Below, in pieces: positions 35,423 through 45,279 of a stretch of 64,000 nucleotides of DNA; the stretch's first letter is position 1; each line of letters opens with the position of its first letter. This DNA is from Prevotellaceae bacterium UBA4372 (lineage in GTDB: Bacteria > Bacteroidota > Bacteroidia > Bacteroidales > Bacteroidaceae). The position numbers and the translations under genes were made by a program. The DNA lies in NCBI GenBank assembly GCA_002391275.1, contig DGSC01000003.1, positions 21,820 through 85,819 on the forward strand, given 5' to 3'. A model generated the notes under the pieces. It had not been told where the DNA came from and searched no databases. It was given only the letters and a program-made list of their open reading frames with translations.

Positions 35423-36514
35423 CTACAAGGGAGTGGCAGAAGGGGATGAATTATCCATCACTGACGTGGCAGTGGAGAGCGTCTTCTCTTTGGTATTGAG
35501 CAATCCGCACGCGGCATCGATATCCTGACCGCGAGAGGCTCGGATGGTGCAACGGATGTTGCGATGTGTAAGGTAGTCGCGGAAGGCTGCCATGCGCGTG
35601 GCGTCGGCTTCGTGAAAACGATCTTCATCTGGCAATGCGTGCCAACGGATGAGGTTCACACGGCACTCCAAGCCTCCAAGCAGCCTCACGAGCTCGCGGG
35701 CATAACGATTGCTGTCGTTCTGTCCGCCGAAAACAATATATTCAAAAGAAAGACGACGCTGGCCGCTCCAATCATACTGGCGCAACAAGTCCACTATCTC
35801 TTCTATGGGATAGCTCCGCTCGGCAGGCATAATAGCCGCACGCTCATTAGCAAACGGATTGTGAAGACTAATGGCCAGATGGCAAGGACTCTCGTCGAGG
35901 AAACGCTTCAACCCCTTGCGCAGACCAGCCGTCGACACTGTGATCCGCCTCGGGCTCCACGCCCAACCGTAGTCTGCCATCAGATGACGCGTGGCTGAGA
36001 GAACGGCATCGAGGTTGTCTAAAGGCTCACCCTGCCCCATAAACACGATGTTCGTCAGCCGATCACGTTCGGGAAGGGAGTAAATCTGGTTGAGAATATC
36101 TGCCACGGAGAGCTGACCCTGAAAGCCTTGGCGACCGGTCATGCAGAACTGGCAAGCCATCTTGCAGCCTACCTGACAGCTGACGCATACCGTGCCGCGG
36201 TCGTCATCGGGAATAAAGACAGTCTCTACGGTGTGCCCATCGCGCGTCGGGAAGAGATATTTGGCTGTGCCATCGGTGCTGTGTTGCTCGGCAATCGGAG
36301 CTGTCAGACCAATAGTATACTGCTCCGACAGACGTTCACGGGCAACTTTGCTCAAGTTGGTCATCTCTTCGAACGTAGACACACCCTTCTGATAGAGCCA
36401 TTGAAGCAACTGCTTAGCCGTGAAGGCTGGCAGGCCCATGTCTGCCACTATAGTCTTCAACTCATCAGGTTGCATGCCCATCAAAGCGGGTTTCATCGGT
36501 TCAGAATGTATCAT
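35423..36514 (-). CDS. rlmN: 23S rRNA/tRNA adenine-C2 methyltransferase
   Basis: 363 residues. The radical SAM cluster is C117-KMA-C121-QF-C124 within CQVGCKMACQFCMTGRQGF, and the second catalytic cysteine lies in the C-terminal GQDIDAACGLL (about residue 336), as RlmN requires. RlmN methylates A2503 of 23S rRNA and A37 of some tRNAs. Other motifs: NIVFMGQGEPLDN and SLHNPFANERA. Starts at 36514 or at the internal Met7 are possible. It leads the run rlmN-DUF4837-pdxA-activator-lptE-TPR-secG. Confidence 0.94.
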   Translation of the reverse strand: MIHSEPMKPALMGMQPDELKTIVADMGLPAFTAKQLLQWLYQKGVSTFEEMTNLSKVARERLSEQYTIGLTAPIAEQHSTDGTAKYLFPTRDGHTVETVFIPDDDRGTVCVSCQVGCKMACQFCMTGRQGFQGQLSVADILNQIYSLPERDRLTNIVFMGQGEPLDNLDAVLSATRHLMADYGWAWSPRRITVSTAGLRKGLKRFLDESPCHLAISLHNPFANERAAIMPAERSYPIEEIVDLLRQYDWSGQRRLSFEYIVFGGQNDSNRYARELVRLLGGLECRVNLIRWHALPDEDRFHEADATRMAAFRDYLTHRNIRCTIRASRGQDIDAACGLLNTKEKTLSTATSVMDNSSPSATPL

Positions 36515-36569
36515 CTCGTATCTTTTTACGTGTCCTTACACACGCGCGTACATTATTAAATAAAAATAA

Positions 36570-36615
36570 GCGGCGCAGCGGACACCAGCATAAACACTGG
36601 CAACCACTGCGCCGC
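36570..36615 (-). terminator. Terminator after the Bax-inhibitor-like gene
   Basis: GCGGCGCAG (36570-36578) pairs with CTGCGCCGC (36607-36615), with inner CCAG/CTGG; on the minus strand it is followed by TTATTTTTATTT. A TAAATTTG -7 box candidate for rlmN (36615-36622, minus) abuts its outer edge, so terminator and promoter nearly overlap. Confidence 0.65.
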
Positions 36616-36681
36616 AAATTTACGCAAAGCCGCGTGAACGACAAAGCTTTTAATGTTTTTTATGCCAAAATGGCAGTATTT

Positions 36682-37422
36682 TTAATCCCTACCACGTCCG
36701 AAAAGGCGTAGGATATAAAGAAACAGATTAATAAAGTCGAGATATAGCGACAGCGAACCGAGAATGGATACACGACGAATTGCTGTTGCATCGCCAGACT
36801 CAAGGACAGCAGCACTCATTGACTTTATCCGCTGCGTATCGTAAGCCGTCAGACCCACGAAGATAAAAACGCCACAATAGGTTATGATAGTGTCTACGAT
36901 TGAGTTGGACCAGAAGATGTTGATTACAGAAGCAATCACCAATCCGATCAAGGCCATAAACAAAATGCCACCGAGGCTGCTCAAGTCATGCTTTGTTGTA
37001 GCGCCGAAAATGCTCATGGCTCCAAAGGTGAGCGCCGATGCTGCAAATGCCTGATAAATTGTTCCTAAAGAATAGGAAAAGAAGATGCTTGCCATTGTCA
37101 AGCCGTTCAGCACTGAATAGAAGATAAAGAGGAGCGCAGCCGTCTTTGTCGAGATTCGGTTGATGCCCCAGGACAATCCCATCACCAAGGCTACTTCTCC
37201 AATACAAAGGAATAGGATGGAAAGGCGGTTGCCAAAAATCATGGAAAGCACTTCCGGCGACTTGGCCACGTAAGAGGCTGTGATGGCTGTAATGAACAGA
37301 GCCAAGGTCATCCAGCCATAGACTCGCGTCATCACACGCGAAAAGGCAATCTTCTGAACAGGCTCGACCCGCACGTTCTCACGGCGGTCGTAGTTGTCGT
37401 GAATTTCAATGTAGTCGTTCAT
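36682..37422 (-). CDS. Bax inhibitor-1/YccA family membrane protein
   Basis: 246 residues with seven membrane helices from about residue 30 on, after a charged N-terminus. The family signature includes VYGWMTLALFITAITASYVA, SVLNGLTMASIFF and the C-terminal LSLYLDFINLFLYILRLFGRGRD. Members act as pH-sensitive calcium leak channels or FtsH-associated proteins; the role in Bacteroidetes is not defined. Single gene between hairpins. Confidence 0.9.
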   Translation of the reverse strand: MNDYIEIHDNYDRRENVRVEPVQKIAFSRVMTRVYGWMTLALFITAITASYVAKSPEVLSMIFGNRLSILFLCIGEVALVMGLSWGINRISTKTAALLFIFYSVLNGLTMASIFFSYSLGTIYQAFAASALTFGAMSIFGATTKHDLSSLGGILFMALIGLVIASVINIFWSNSIVDTIITYCGVFIFVGLTAYDTQRIKSMSAAVLESGDATAIRRVSILGSLSLYLDFINLFLYILRLFGRGRD

Positions 37423-37445
37423 TGTCTTTATGTTTGATTAATAAT

Positions 37446-37469
37446 GTGGGCGCGAACAACCGCGCCCAC
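37446..37469 (-). terminator. GC hairpin after the GH109-like gene
   Basis: 9-bp perfect stem GTGGGCGCG / CGCGCCCAC with loop AACAAC; the U tract on the minus strand is poor (ATTATTAATC), so efficiency is uncertain. Confidence 0.45.
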
Positions 37470-37529
37470 TAATTCACCAAGCAAGGTGTATGCCAAAGGG
37501 TTGCACTATGGCAACATGAGAGCTATCTT

Positions 37530-39116
37530 TTAACGTTTTTTGGGATGAATCTTCTTGGTCTTCTTTATTTTGTCCTTATCATATTTCTCCCAAAGCTTTT
37601 TCTTTACGCACAGGGCTTTCTGCGCTTCTGTACTCTTAATGGCTGCTGCCTCGGCTGCTGCTTCAGCTTCAGGCTTGGCCCAAGCGAACTGGAAGCCTTG
37701 CACCTTGTTCCATCCGCCACGGGTGAAATCGGGGAAAGCTACGCTGGCGCAGTTGTTGTCCATAGAGAGGGCACCAAGCTCAGCCAGGCAGCACCACTCG
37801 GCAAGGTCATAGACGTCCATGTCGAGGGGCAGTCCGTTCTGGAGGCAATAGACGAGACGGGCATCCATGAAGAAGTCCATACCGCCATGACCGCCTACCT
37901 TCTGTGCCATCTCACCATATTTCTTAATGATGGGGTGAGTGTACTTTTCAACAAGGGCATTCTGCTCTGCTGCGGGCAGGAAACCGTGGCTGCTGAGATC
38001 ATCAACCTTCGGAGCCACACCGCTGGCCGTGAGCTGACTCTTGTCGAGAGCATAGTGTTGTTCGGGATACTTGGTGGCATAGCCCTTGGTGCCTGTGAGC
38101 TTATACAGGCGGTTGTAGGGCTGCGGGTTCATGACGTTGTGCTGAATCTCTACGACCTTGCCTTCGGCGGTACGCATGAGAGTGGTTGTCTGGTCGCCAT
38201 TACGGAAATTATTGGGACGTGTGCCGGTCTTAGCCTCTACATAGTCGGGACCGTGAACTGCTTTGGTATCCATGGCCACAAGAGTCGTAAAGCGATCGCC
38301 ACGGTGAATGTTCATAGCGAGTGCCACAGGGCCAAGTCCGTGAGTAGCATAGACGTCGCCACGGTTTTCCATATTGTACTTCATGCGCCATCCAAGCTTT
38401 GCCTGTGCGGGGTCGGCAGGATTCTTCCAGTAGTAATCCCAGAAGTCGTCGAGGTTGTGGATGTAAGCACCTTCACCACGAAGCACTTCACCGAACACAC
38501 CGTTCTGAGCCATGTTTAGGGTGTTGAGCTCATACCAGTCGTAGCAGCAGTTCTCGAGTATCATGCAGTGCTTGCGTGTGCGCTCACTCAGTTCAATGAG
38601 CTCCCAGCACTGTGCCAGGTTCATGGCGGAGGGCACCTCGATAGCGGTATGCTTTCCGTTCTCAAGGGCACACTTGGCAACAGGGAAGTGATGATCCCAA
38701 TCGGTGGCAACATAAACGATGTCTATGTCGGGGCGTTTGCAGAGCTCCTCGTAGCCCTTCTCACCACTGTAAATGGCAGCAGGGGGCAGACCGGCATCGC
38801 GAAGATACTTCTGACAACCTTCAGCGCGTGCTTCCTCGTAGTCGCAGAGGGCTACAATCTGAACGCCAGGGATGAAAGTCCAACGGGCAACGGCACCAGG
38901 ACCACGCATACCCAGACCTACGAAGCCTACACGAACGGTCTCAAGTTTCGGAGCAGTGAGCCCGATGACGTCGTTCTGACCGGCTGGACGCTGTGGTGTA
39001 TTAATAACAATAGTACCTTTCTCCCAGTGCCAATCTTTGTCTGTTACTGAAAGAGACTGTGCACTTCCTGCCAAAGAGCAGAAGGCTACAGCTACAAACA
39101 TTAAAAGTTTTTTCAT
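37530..39116 (-). CDS. Secreted Gfo/Idh/MocA oxidoreductase, GH109-like
   Basis: 528 residues with a signal peptide (1-19, ending AGSAQ), which is unusual for dehydrogenase folds but typical of GH109-related enzymes. The Rossmann motif VRVGFVGLGMRGPGA (about 62-76) is followed by DIVYVATDWDHHFPVAKCAL and the active-site region KHTAIEVPSAM; GH109 enzymes use NAD in an elimination mechanism to release alpha-N-acetylgalactosamine. The C-terminus ends in a Lys-rich tail (KIKKTKKIHPKKR). Specificity cannot be set from the sequence. A TATCTTTG -7 box lies at 39161-39168, back to back with the promoter of the fusion gene. Confidence 0.82.
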   Translation of the reverse strand: MKKLLMFVAVAFCSLAGSAQSLSVTDKDWHWEKGTIVINTPQRPAGQNDVIGLTAPKLETVRVGFVGLGMRGPGAVARWTFIPGVQIVALCDYEEARAEGCQKYLRDAGLPPAAIYSGEKGYEELCKRPDIDIVYVATDWDHHFPVAKCALENGKHTAIEVPSAMNLAQCWELIELSERTRKHCMILENCCYDWYELNTLNMAQNGVFGEVLRGEGAYIHNLDDFWDYYWKNPADPAQAKLGWRMKYNMENRGDVYATHGLGPVALAMNIHRGDRFTTLVAMDTKAVHGPDYVEAKTGTRPNNFRNGDQTTTLMRTAEGKVVEIQHNVMNPQPYNRLYKLTGTKGYATKYPEQHYALDKSQLTASGVAPKVDDLSSHGFLPAAEQNALVEKYTHPIIKKYGEMAQKVGGHGGMDFFMDARLVYCLQNGLPLDMDVYDLAEWCCLAELGALSMDNNCASVAFPDFTRGGWNKVQGFQFAWAKPEAEAAAEAAAIKSTEAQKALCVKKKLWEKYDKDKIKKTKKIHPKKR

Positions 39117-39160
39117 GAGTGAATGATTAGTTAGTTTGAAAAAGATTATTTATTTTGCTG

Positions 39161-39168
39161 CAAAGATA
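39161..39168 (-). promoter_or_regulatory. -7 promoter box (TATCTTTG) of the GH109-like gene
   Basis: Exact TAnnTTTG match on the minus strand, 44 bases before the ATG. The divergent box at 39191-39198 lies 22 bases away, so the two upstream promoter parts overlap. Confidence 0.6.
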
Positions 39169-39190
39169 GTATGAAAAGATGAATTTTAAT

Positions 39191-39198
39191 TATCTTTG
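39191..39198 (+). promoter_or_regulatory. -7 promoter box (TATCTTTG) of the GT2/SpoIID fusion gene
   Basis: Exact match. It overlaps the first in-frame ATG at 39196, showing that translation starts at the next ATG, 39229. Confidence 0.65.
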
Positions 39199-39228
39199 TG
39201 GCAAATTTTTGAAAAAAAAGTGATTCAC

Positions 39229-42200
39229 ATGCAAAGAATAAGTTGTTTTTTACCTTTCTCCGAACTGCAAGAAGGGAAACAGACGATAGAGGCTCTGAGC
39301 CAGGATGAGAACGTAGCCGACATACACCTTATTGACAATCCGTTTCAGTCGAGAGTATTAAGGCAGGTTGCCCTTGACGCTACATCACCATACATTTTAT
39401 TATATACTAAAAGGTTTGAATTGCAATTAGGCTACCATGCACTGACTCGCCTCCTTACGGTTGCAGAGGACACGGGAGCATCTATGGTCTATGCCGACCA
39501 CCGCATACAACTTCCGTCTGGGGAAATTCAGCCCCGTCCCCTTATCGACTACCAACTTGGGAGCGTTCGCGATGACTTTGATTTCGGCTCAGTTTTATTA
39601 CTGAGGACAAGCGATGTACGAGAATATTTCGCTCAGGAGCATTTACGAGAGTACCAATACGCTGGGCTTTACGATTTGCGGCTGTTCTTGTCACGAAAGA
39701 TGTTGCCGCTACACGTGAGCGAATCTCTGTATACTGAAGTGGAGACAGACACCCGTCTCTCTGGACAAAAACAATTCGATTATGTCGATCCTCGCAACAG
39801 AGCAAGGCAAATTGAAATGGAACGTGCATGCACGCGACACCTGAAGGCCATCGGAGCTTTGCTGGCACCTGACGAGTTCGACGAAATAAAGTTCGACATC
39901 GAGGACTTCCCTGTAGAAGCGACGGTAGTCATTCCCGTGCGCAATCGTGTGCGGACCATTGAGGATGCCATTCGCAGCGTGCTGAAACAGAAGACGACGT
40001 TCCCGTTCAACCTCATTATAGTGGATAACCACAGCGACGACGGAACGTCGGCTGTCATAGACAGCATAAAGGACGATGGACAATTAATCCATTTAGTGCC
40101 CGACCGCGACGACCTTGGCATCGGCGGCTGCTGGAACTTGGCTGTGCACCATCCGCAGTGCGGACGGTTCGTTGTGCAGCTCGATTCTGACGACCTCTAC
40201 AGCGGCGAAGACACCTTGCAGCGCATCGTCGATGCCTTCCGCGAGCAGCGGGCGGCGATGGTCATCGGCTCGTACCGCATGACTAACTTCCAGCTCGAGA
40301 CACTTCCTCCAGGGCTCATCGATCACCGCGAGTGGACGCCACAGAACGGCCGCAACAACGCTCTGCGCATCAATGGTTTGGGCGCTCCGAGAGCCTTCTA
40401 CACTCCCGTTCTACGTAAGATACAGATTCCTAACACCAGCTATGGCGAGGACTATGCCTTAGGTCTCATGATTGGGCGTCGCTACCGCATTGGTCGCATC
40501 TTCGACGAGCTTTACCTCTGTCGCCGTTGGGAAGGTAATAGCGATGCAGCACTCTCTACGGAGAAGGTCAATAAGAATAACCTTTACAAAGATCAGTTGC
40601 GTACAACAGAGATTCTTGCCCGACAAGCATTGAACCGGAAATGGCGTCGCGAAGTAACAGAAAGCGAGGTAGAACAGTTCTTCGAACAAGAACTTGAAGA
40701 ATGGCCAACAGCACGAAAGCGCTATGACGATTTGAAAGCTCAGGTGCAACAACGTGTTCTTGTGCTCAATTCACCCAATGAAGCGCCTGGCGAGAGCTCA
40801 TCTTCAACAACGACGACATCCGATGTCACACTGACAGCACAATGGAATCCATCACGCATAGTTTCCACGGGGGCTAAGATTGATAAGGCCAGCATCGAGG
40901 CGCGGCCATGCTTTCTTTGCGACGAAAACCGGCCTAAAGAGCAACACGCTCTCATGATCGAGCACCACTATCAAGTGTTGGTAAACCCCTACCCTATCCT
41001 GCCGCAACATTTCACCATCCCTACACGGAGGCATAAACCGCAAAGCATCTGGGAACACTTTGGCACCATGCGCCATCTGGCTTGGACTATGCCCAACCAT
41101 ATCATATTCTATAACGGACCGCAATGTGGCGCATCATGCCCCGACCACATGCATCTGCAGGCTGGGTCAAGAGGCTTGGTGCCGATAGAGAGGGACTGGG
41201 AGCTCTTCGAGAATCAGCTTGAAAAGTTATATCCTCTCACTGGAAGCGAAACCCAAGAGATGATGGATGCCGGCAACGTCAGCCAACGTTGCGGACTTTT
41301 TCTGCTGAAGAATTACGTTTGCCCGGTGTTTGTGATTCGCTCGCTACCAGAAGAAACCGACAGCATCTTGTGTCAGCGCCTTTACCGTGCGTTACCCATA
41401 CTCGAGGGAGAAAACGAGCCTCGCATGAATGTCATCTGTTGGCGACAAGCTGGCGACGAGAGCAGGTCTGACGAAATAGTAACCCTCATCTTTCCGCGTA
41501 AGAAGCATCGTCCTGATTGCTACCAGACTTCACTTCTTGTGTCGCCTGGCGCGCTCGACATGGGCGGCCTCATTATCACTCCTCGAGAGGAAGATTTCCT
41601 AAAACTGACACCTGAATGGGCTGCCGATGTTTTGCGGGAAGTAACGATGACCGAGGAAGAACTGAAAGAAGTCATTGAAAAAGTCACGGATAAACCAACT
41701 CCTAACACGCCAACTGATGATACAGCCATAGAGGGCGCTGCCACATCCGACATGCATTCACAATCAAGCTCCCAGCTCCATTCCACCTCTTTTCAAGACG
41801 GCAAGTTGACCGGGTTGAGCTCAGCCCTCTCCGTCGGGCTCCTTTCAGCGCAACGTATTCGTTTCTCACTCAACGGGAAATACACAGCCAAGGGCAGCAC
41901 CTTGGATGGAGAGCAAGAGGTAGTGTATAACGACGGTGGACTGTTGTGGAACGGACAGATATATCGCCAATTAACCTTTACGCCTACGAGTGATTCGGCC
42001 AGCTTCACCATGGAGGACGTAGTGATTGGCAAAGACTTTCATTGGGAGCGGCAAGAAGCACAAACTTTCAAAGGTGCCTTGCGTTTAGTAGTCGACGAGG
42101 ACAATATCGTATGCATCAATGACATTGACATTGAGAGCTACCTTGAAAGCGTAATCAGCAGCGAAATGAGTGCCAATTGCTCCTCTGAGTTCCTGAAGGC

Positions 42201-43050
42201 CTCAGCCGTTATCAGCAGAAGCTGGCTTTACGCCCAGATAGAGAAACGGCGCAAAATGAACGAAGGCAATCACGGATTTTTCTCTTTCACCAAGACAGAT
42301 ACGGAACTCATTCGCTGGCACGATCGCGAGGACCATACCATCTTTGATGTCTGTGCAGACGATCATTGTCAACGCTACCAAGGCATAACCCGTGCATCAA
42401 GACCTGAAGTAAGAGCGGCCGTGGCAGCCACACGCGGGCAGATACTGACTTATCAAGGCAACATCTGTGACGCCCGGTTCTCCAAATGCTGCGGCGGACG
42501 AACAGAAACTTTTGAAACTTGTTGGGAGGACGAACACCATCCCTATCTCGAAAGCATCGAAGACCCATTCTGCAATACAGACGACCCAGCTATCATCAGT
42601 CAGGTAATGAACGACTATGATTGTGAAACACGCGACTTTTATGAGTGGCAAACAGTACTTCCGCAAGAGAAGGCTAAGGAATATCTTTGCCACCATCTGA
42701 AAATGGACTTCGGCGACATCATTGACTTGCAGCCCCTACAGCGCGGCCCTGGCGGCCACATCATTCGCCTTAAGATCGTTGGTTCAGAACGTTCCTTCAC
42801 TATCGGCAAAGAATTAGAAATCCGTTCAGCACTAAGCGACACACATCTCAAGAGCGCCAACTTTACCATTGAACGGCAACAAATTAACGAAGATGGCATT
42901 CCAGCTTCATTCCTGATTAAAGGACGGGGGTGGGGACATGGCGTTGGCATGTGCCAAATCGGAGCAGCCGTAATGGGCGAGCAGGGTTATACATATGAAC
43001 AGATCCTCAAACATTATTATTCAAATTCAGAAGTCACAAAAATCGAATAA
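39229..43050 (+). CDS. GT2 - GalT-like (DUF4922) - SpoIID fusion protein
   Basis: 1273 residues from the ATG at 39229. Residues about 1-220 look like a degenerate glycosyltransferase half; about 230-500 is a family 2 glycosyltransferase (ATVVIPVRNR 231-240, DHSD-type IIVDNHSDDGTS, D319-S-D321-D). About 560-800 is a DUF4922 domain with a GalT/HIT-like active site, CGASCPDHMHLQ with H640, H642 and Q644. About 860-1273 is a SpoIID/LytB domain (DIDIESYLESVISSEM at about 965-980, GRGWGHGVGMCQ at 1232-1243), a lytic transglycosylase type associated with peptidoglycan. No signal peptide is visible despite the wall-directed last domain. GH92 follows after 3 bases. The combined activity is unknown. 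Confidence 0.82.
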   Translation: MQRISCFLPFSELQEGKQTIEALSQDENVADIHLIDNPFQSRVLRQVALDATSPYILLYTKRFELQLGYHALTRLLTVAEDTGASMVYADHRIQLPSGEIQPRPLIDYQLGSVRDDFDFGSVLLLRTSDVREYFAQEHLREYQYAGLYDLRLFLSRKMLPLHVSESLYTEVETDTRLSGQKQFDYVDPRNRARQIEMERACTRHLKAIGALLAPDEFDEIKFDIEDFPVEATVVIPVRNRVRTIEDAIRSVLKQKTTFPFNLIIVDNHSDDGTSAVIDSIKDDGQLIHLVPDRDDLGIGGCWNLAVHHPQCGRFVVQLDSDDLYSGEDTLQRIVDAFREQRAAMVIGSYRMTNFQLETLPPGLIDHREWTPQNGRNNALRINGLGAPRAFYTPVLRKIQIPNTSYGEDYALGLMIGRRYRIGRIFDELYLCRRWEGNSDAALSTEKVNKNNLYKDQLRTTEILARQALNRKWRREVTESEVEQFFEQELEEWPTARKRYDDLKAQVQQRVLVLNSPNEAPGESSSSTTTTSDVTLTAQWNPSRIVSTGAKIDKASIEARPCFLCDENRPKEQHALMIEHHYQVLVNPYPILPQHFTIPTRRHKPQSIWEHFGTMRHLAWTMPNHIIFYNGPQCGASCPDHMHLQAGSRGLVPIERDWELFENQLEKLYPLTGSETQEMMDAGNVSQRCGLFLLKNYVCPVFVIRSLPEETDSILCQRLYRALPILEGENEPRMNVICWRQAGDESRSDEIVTLIFPRKKHRPDCYQTSLLVSPGALDMGGLIITPREEDFLKLTPEWAADVLREVTMTEEELKEVIEKVTDKPTPNTPTDDTAIEGAATSDMHSQSSSQLHSTSFQDGKLTGLSSALSVGLLSAQRIRFSLNGKYTAKGSTLDGEQEVVYNDGGLLWNGQIYRQLTFTPTSDSASFTMEDVVIGKDFHWERQEAQTFKGALRLVVDEDNIVCINDIDIESYLESVISSEMSANCSSEFLKASAVISRSWLYAQIEKRRKMNEGNHGFFSFTKTDTELIRWHDREDHTIFDVCADDHCQRYQGITRASRPEVRAAVAATRGQILTYQGNICDARFSKCCGGRTETFETCWEDEHHPYLESIEDPFCNTDDPAIISQVMNDYDCETRDFYEWQTVLPQEKAKEYLCHHLKMDFGDIIDLQPLQRGPGGHIIRLKIVGSERSFTIGKELEIRSALSDTHLKSANFTIERQQINEDGIPASFLIKGRGWGHGVGMCQIGAAVMGEQGYTYEQILKHYYSNSEVTKIE

Positions 43051-43053
43051 GCT

Positions 43054-45279
43054 ATGAAACTTAATTTTATCCTTGCTGCCTTACTGCCTTTAGCAGCAAT
43101 GGCCGACGATTTCACACAATTCGTCGACCCACGCATCGGCACGGGCGACCATGGGCACGTCTTCGTAGGCGCCAACGTGCCTTTCGGCATGGTCAACGCA
43201 GGCCCTACTCAGCTTGAGGAAGGCTGGGACTGGTGCTCGGGCTACCATGAGAGCGGCACCAAGCTGATAGGGTTCGGGCAACTCCACCTCAGCGGTACAG
43301 GCTGCTCCGACCTGGGCGACGTCACCATCCTGCCCGTCACGGGCGACGCGACCTATTCACGCGAAGGGCTGGCTACGCCCTACTGCCACGACAACGAAGA
43401 GGTGAGACCCGGATACTACAGCGTGCTGCTCGGCACGGACACGAAAGCCGACGACGCCTCCAAGTTCATACGCACCGAAGTGACGGCTGCCGCACGCAAT
43501 GCCATGTACCGTATCACTTACCCCAAGGGTGCTCAGGTGACCGACCTCATCGTGAACTTGAAAGATGCCGTGAGCGACAACATCCGCCATTCCGACCTCA
43601 ACATGATTGGCGACCGCCTCTGCGTAGGGTTCCGCAACAGTCATGGCTGGGCTAACGACCAACATTGCTACTTCGGCATACGCTTCTCGCGTCCCGTCAA
43701 GGAAATGACCAACCCGGCACAGCACTACTACCGCCTGCGTTTCGAGCCCTCCGACGAGCCGCTCATCGTAACCGTTGCCCTCAGTCCCGTCTCGGAATCC
43801 AGCGCCCTGCACAATATGCTGCCCGCAGCTGCCACTTTCGATATGACGCGTAAGATGGCCGATAACAAATGGAACCAGTTCCTCAGCCGCGTTCAAGCCA
43901 CCTTCCAGAACGATCGCGACCGCCGCATCTTCTACACCGCCATGTACCACTTCATGGTGGCGCCTCAGCTGTGGGACGATGCCAATGGCGACTGGCGCGG
44001 TGCCGACAACCGCGTCTATCGCACAGACCGTCCATGGCCTGCGATAGCGCCGACGCCTTTTGACGAGCACCCCCGCTACCTCACGACGCTCTCGCTCTGG
44101 GACACCTACCGCGCCGCAGCACCCCTCTCCACCATCATCCTGCCCGAGATGATGCCCTCCATCGTAGAGACCTACCTGCGCATCTTCCGCGAGCAAGGCA
44201 AGCTGCCCGTGTGGCACCTCATGTCGCAGGAGACCAATTGCATGGTGGGCTGCCCTGCCGTGCCCATCCTGGCCGACGCCCTGCTGAAAGGCTATGTCAA
44301 GGACTCCCTCGCTGCCGTGAAAGCCATGACCGCCTCGCTGCTCATGGACGAGCGGGGATTGGACGACATGAAGCGCTACGGCTACGTCGCCAACGACCAC
44401 CACGGCGAGAGCCTCTCACGGACGCTCGAATACATGCTGGCCGACTGGTCGGCTGTCCAGGCCGGCAAGGCTTATCTCAAGAGCCACAACGACGAAGCGC
44501 TCGCCAAGACCATCGACTTCCTCGACCGCCGCTCACACGGCTATCCACAGCTCTACGACAAGCGCGTAGGCTTCATGCGCGGCAAGAACTCCGATGGCTC
44601 GTTCGCGACGGCCGACGGCTTCAACCCGCAGCACCAGACGCGCGACTTCACCGAAGGCAACCCCTGGCAGTACCTCTGGCTCGTACCACACGACGTCGAA
44701 GGCCTCGCCGAGATGCTCGGCGGTCGCGAGACAGCCCTCCGCCGGCTCGACAGCCTCTTCACGGCCGACAGCCAGCTCAATGCCGAAGCCAACCCCGACA
44801 TCAGCGGTCTCATCGGGCAATATGCCCACGGCAACGAGCCTTCGCATCACACCGTCTACCTCTACGCCCTCATGGGCCAGCCACGCAAGACGGCCAAGCT
44901 CGTCCGTCAGATACAGCGTGAGCTATACACCGACCAGCCCGCCGGTCTCTGCGGCAACGAGGACGTCGGGCAGATGTCGGCCTGGTACGTGCTCTCGGCC
45001 CTCGGCTTCTATCAGGTGGAACCCTGCGGCGGGCGCTATGTCATCGGCTCGCCGCTCGTCAGCGATGCCACCATGCACGTCGGGGGCGGCAAGACCTTCA
45101 CCATCCGCACCCACGGTCTCAGCGACAAGGCCATGTTCGTGAAGAAGGCTGTGCTCAACGGCCGCCCGCTGAGGCGCCAAGCCCTCGACCATCCGCGTCG
45201 CGGCGAGGAAGGTGCACTCATCCTGCGCCACGAGGACATCATGCGCGGCGGCACGCTGGACATCTACATGACCAAGTAA
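43054..45279 (+). CDS. GH92 family alpha-mannosidase
   Basis: 741 residues with a short signal peptide (1-17, ending AAMA). GH92 landmarks: FVDPRIGTGDHGHVFVGANVPFGMV at the start, LSGTGCSDLGD, FYTAMYHFMVAPQLW, LSLWDTYRAAAPL, HLMSQETNCMVG (catalytic glutamate region) and GNEDVGQMSAWYVLSALGFY. These are calcium-dependent inverting exo-alpha-mannosidases, mostly alpha-1,2 on N-glycans or yeast mannan. Specificity is not decided here. The gene is GC-rich and tightly follows the fusion gene. The last codons and stop are copied once more directly downstream with a 22-bp shift. Confidence 0.92.
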   Translation: MKLNFILAALLPLAAMADDFTQFVDPRIGTGDHGHVFVGANVPFGMVNAGPTQLEEGWDWCSGYHESGTKLIGFGQLHLSGTGCSDLGDVTILPVTGDATYSREGLATPYCHDNEEVRPGYYSVLLGTDTKADDASKFIRTEVTAAARNAMYRITYPKGAQVTDLIVNLKDAVSDNIRHSDLNMIGDRLCVGFRNSHGWANDQHCYFGIRFSRPVKEMTNPAQHYYRLRFEPSDEPLIVTVALSPVSESSALHNMLPAAATFDMTRKMADNKWNQFLSRVQATFQNDRDRRIFYTAMYHFMVAPQLWDDANGDWRGADNRVYRTDRPWPAIAPTPFDEHPRYLTTLSLWDTYRAAAPLSTIILPEMMPSIVETYLRIFREQGKLPVWHLMSQETNCMVGCPAVPILADALLKGYVKDSLAAVKAMTASLLMDERGLDDMKRYGYVANDHHGESLSRTLEYMLADWSAVQAGKAYLKSHNDEALAKTIDFLDRRSHGYPQLYDKRVGFMRGKNSDGSFATADGFNPQHQTRDFTEGNPWQYLWLVPHDVEGLAEMLGGRETALRRLDSLFTADSQLNAEANPDISGLIGQYAHGNEPSHHTVYLYALMGQPRKTAKLVRQIQRELYTDQPAGLCGNEDVGQMSAWYVLSALGFYQVEPCGGRYVIGSPLVSDATMHVGGGKTFTIRTHGLSDKAMFVKKAVLNGRPLRRQALDHPRRGEEGALILRHEDIMRGGTLDIYMTK

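Noticed and set aside
43357..44403. 348-codon minus-strand frame
   Set aside because: Antisense shadow within the GC-rich GH92 gene.
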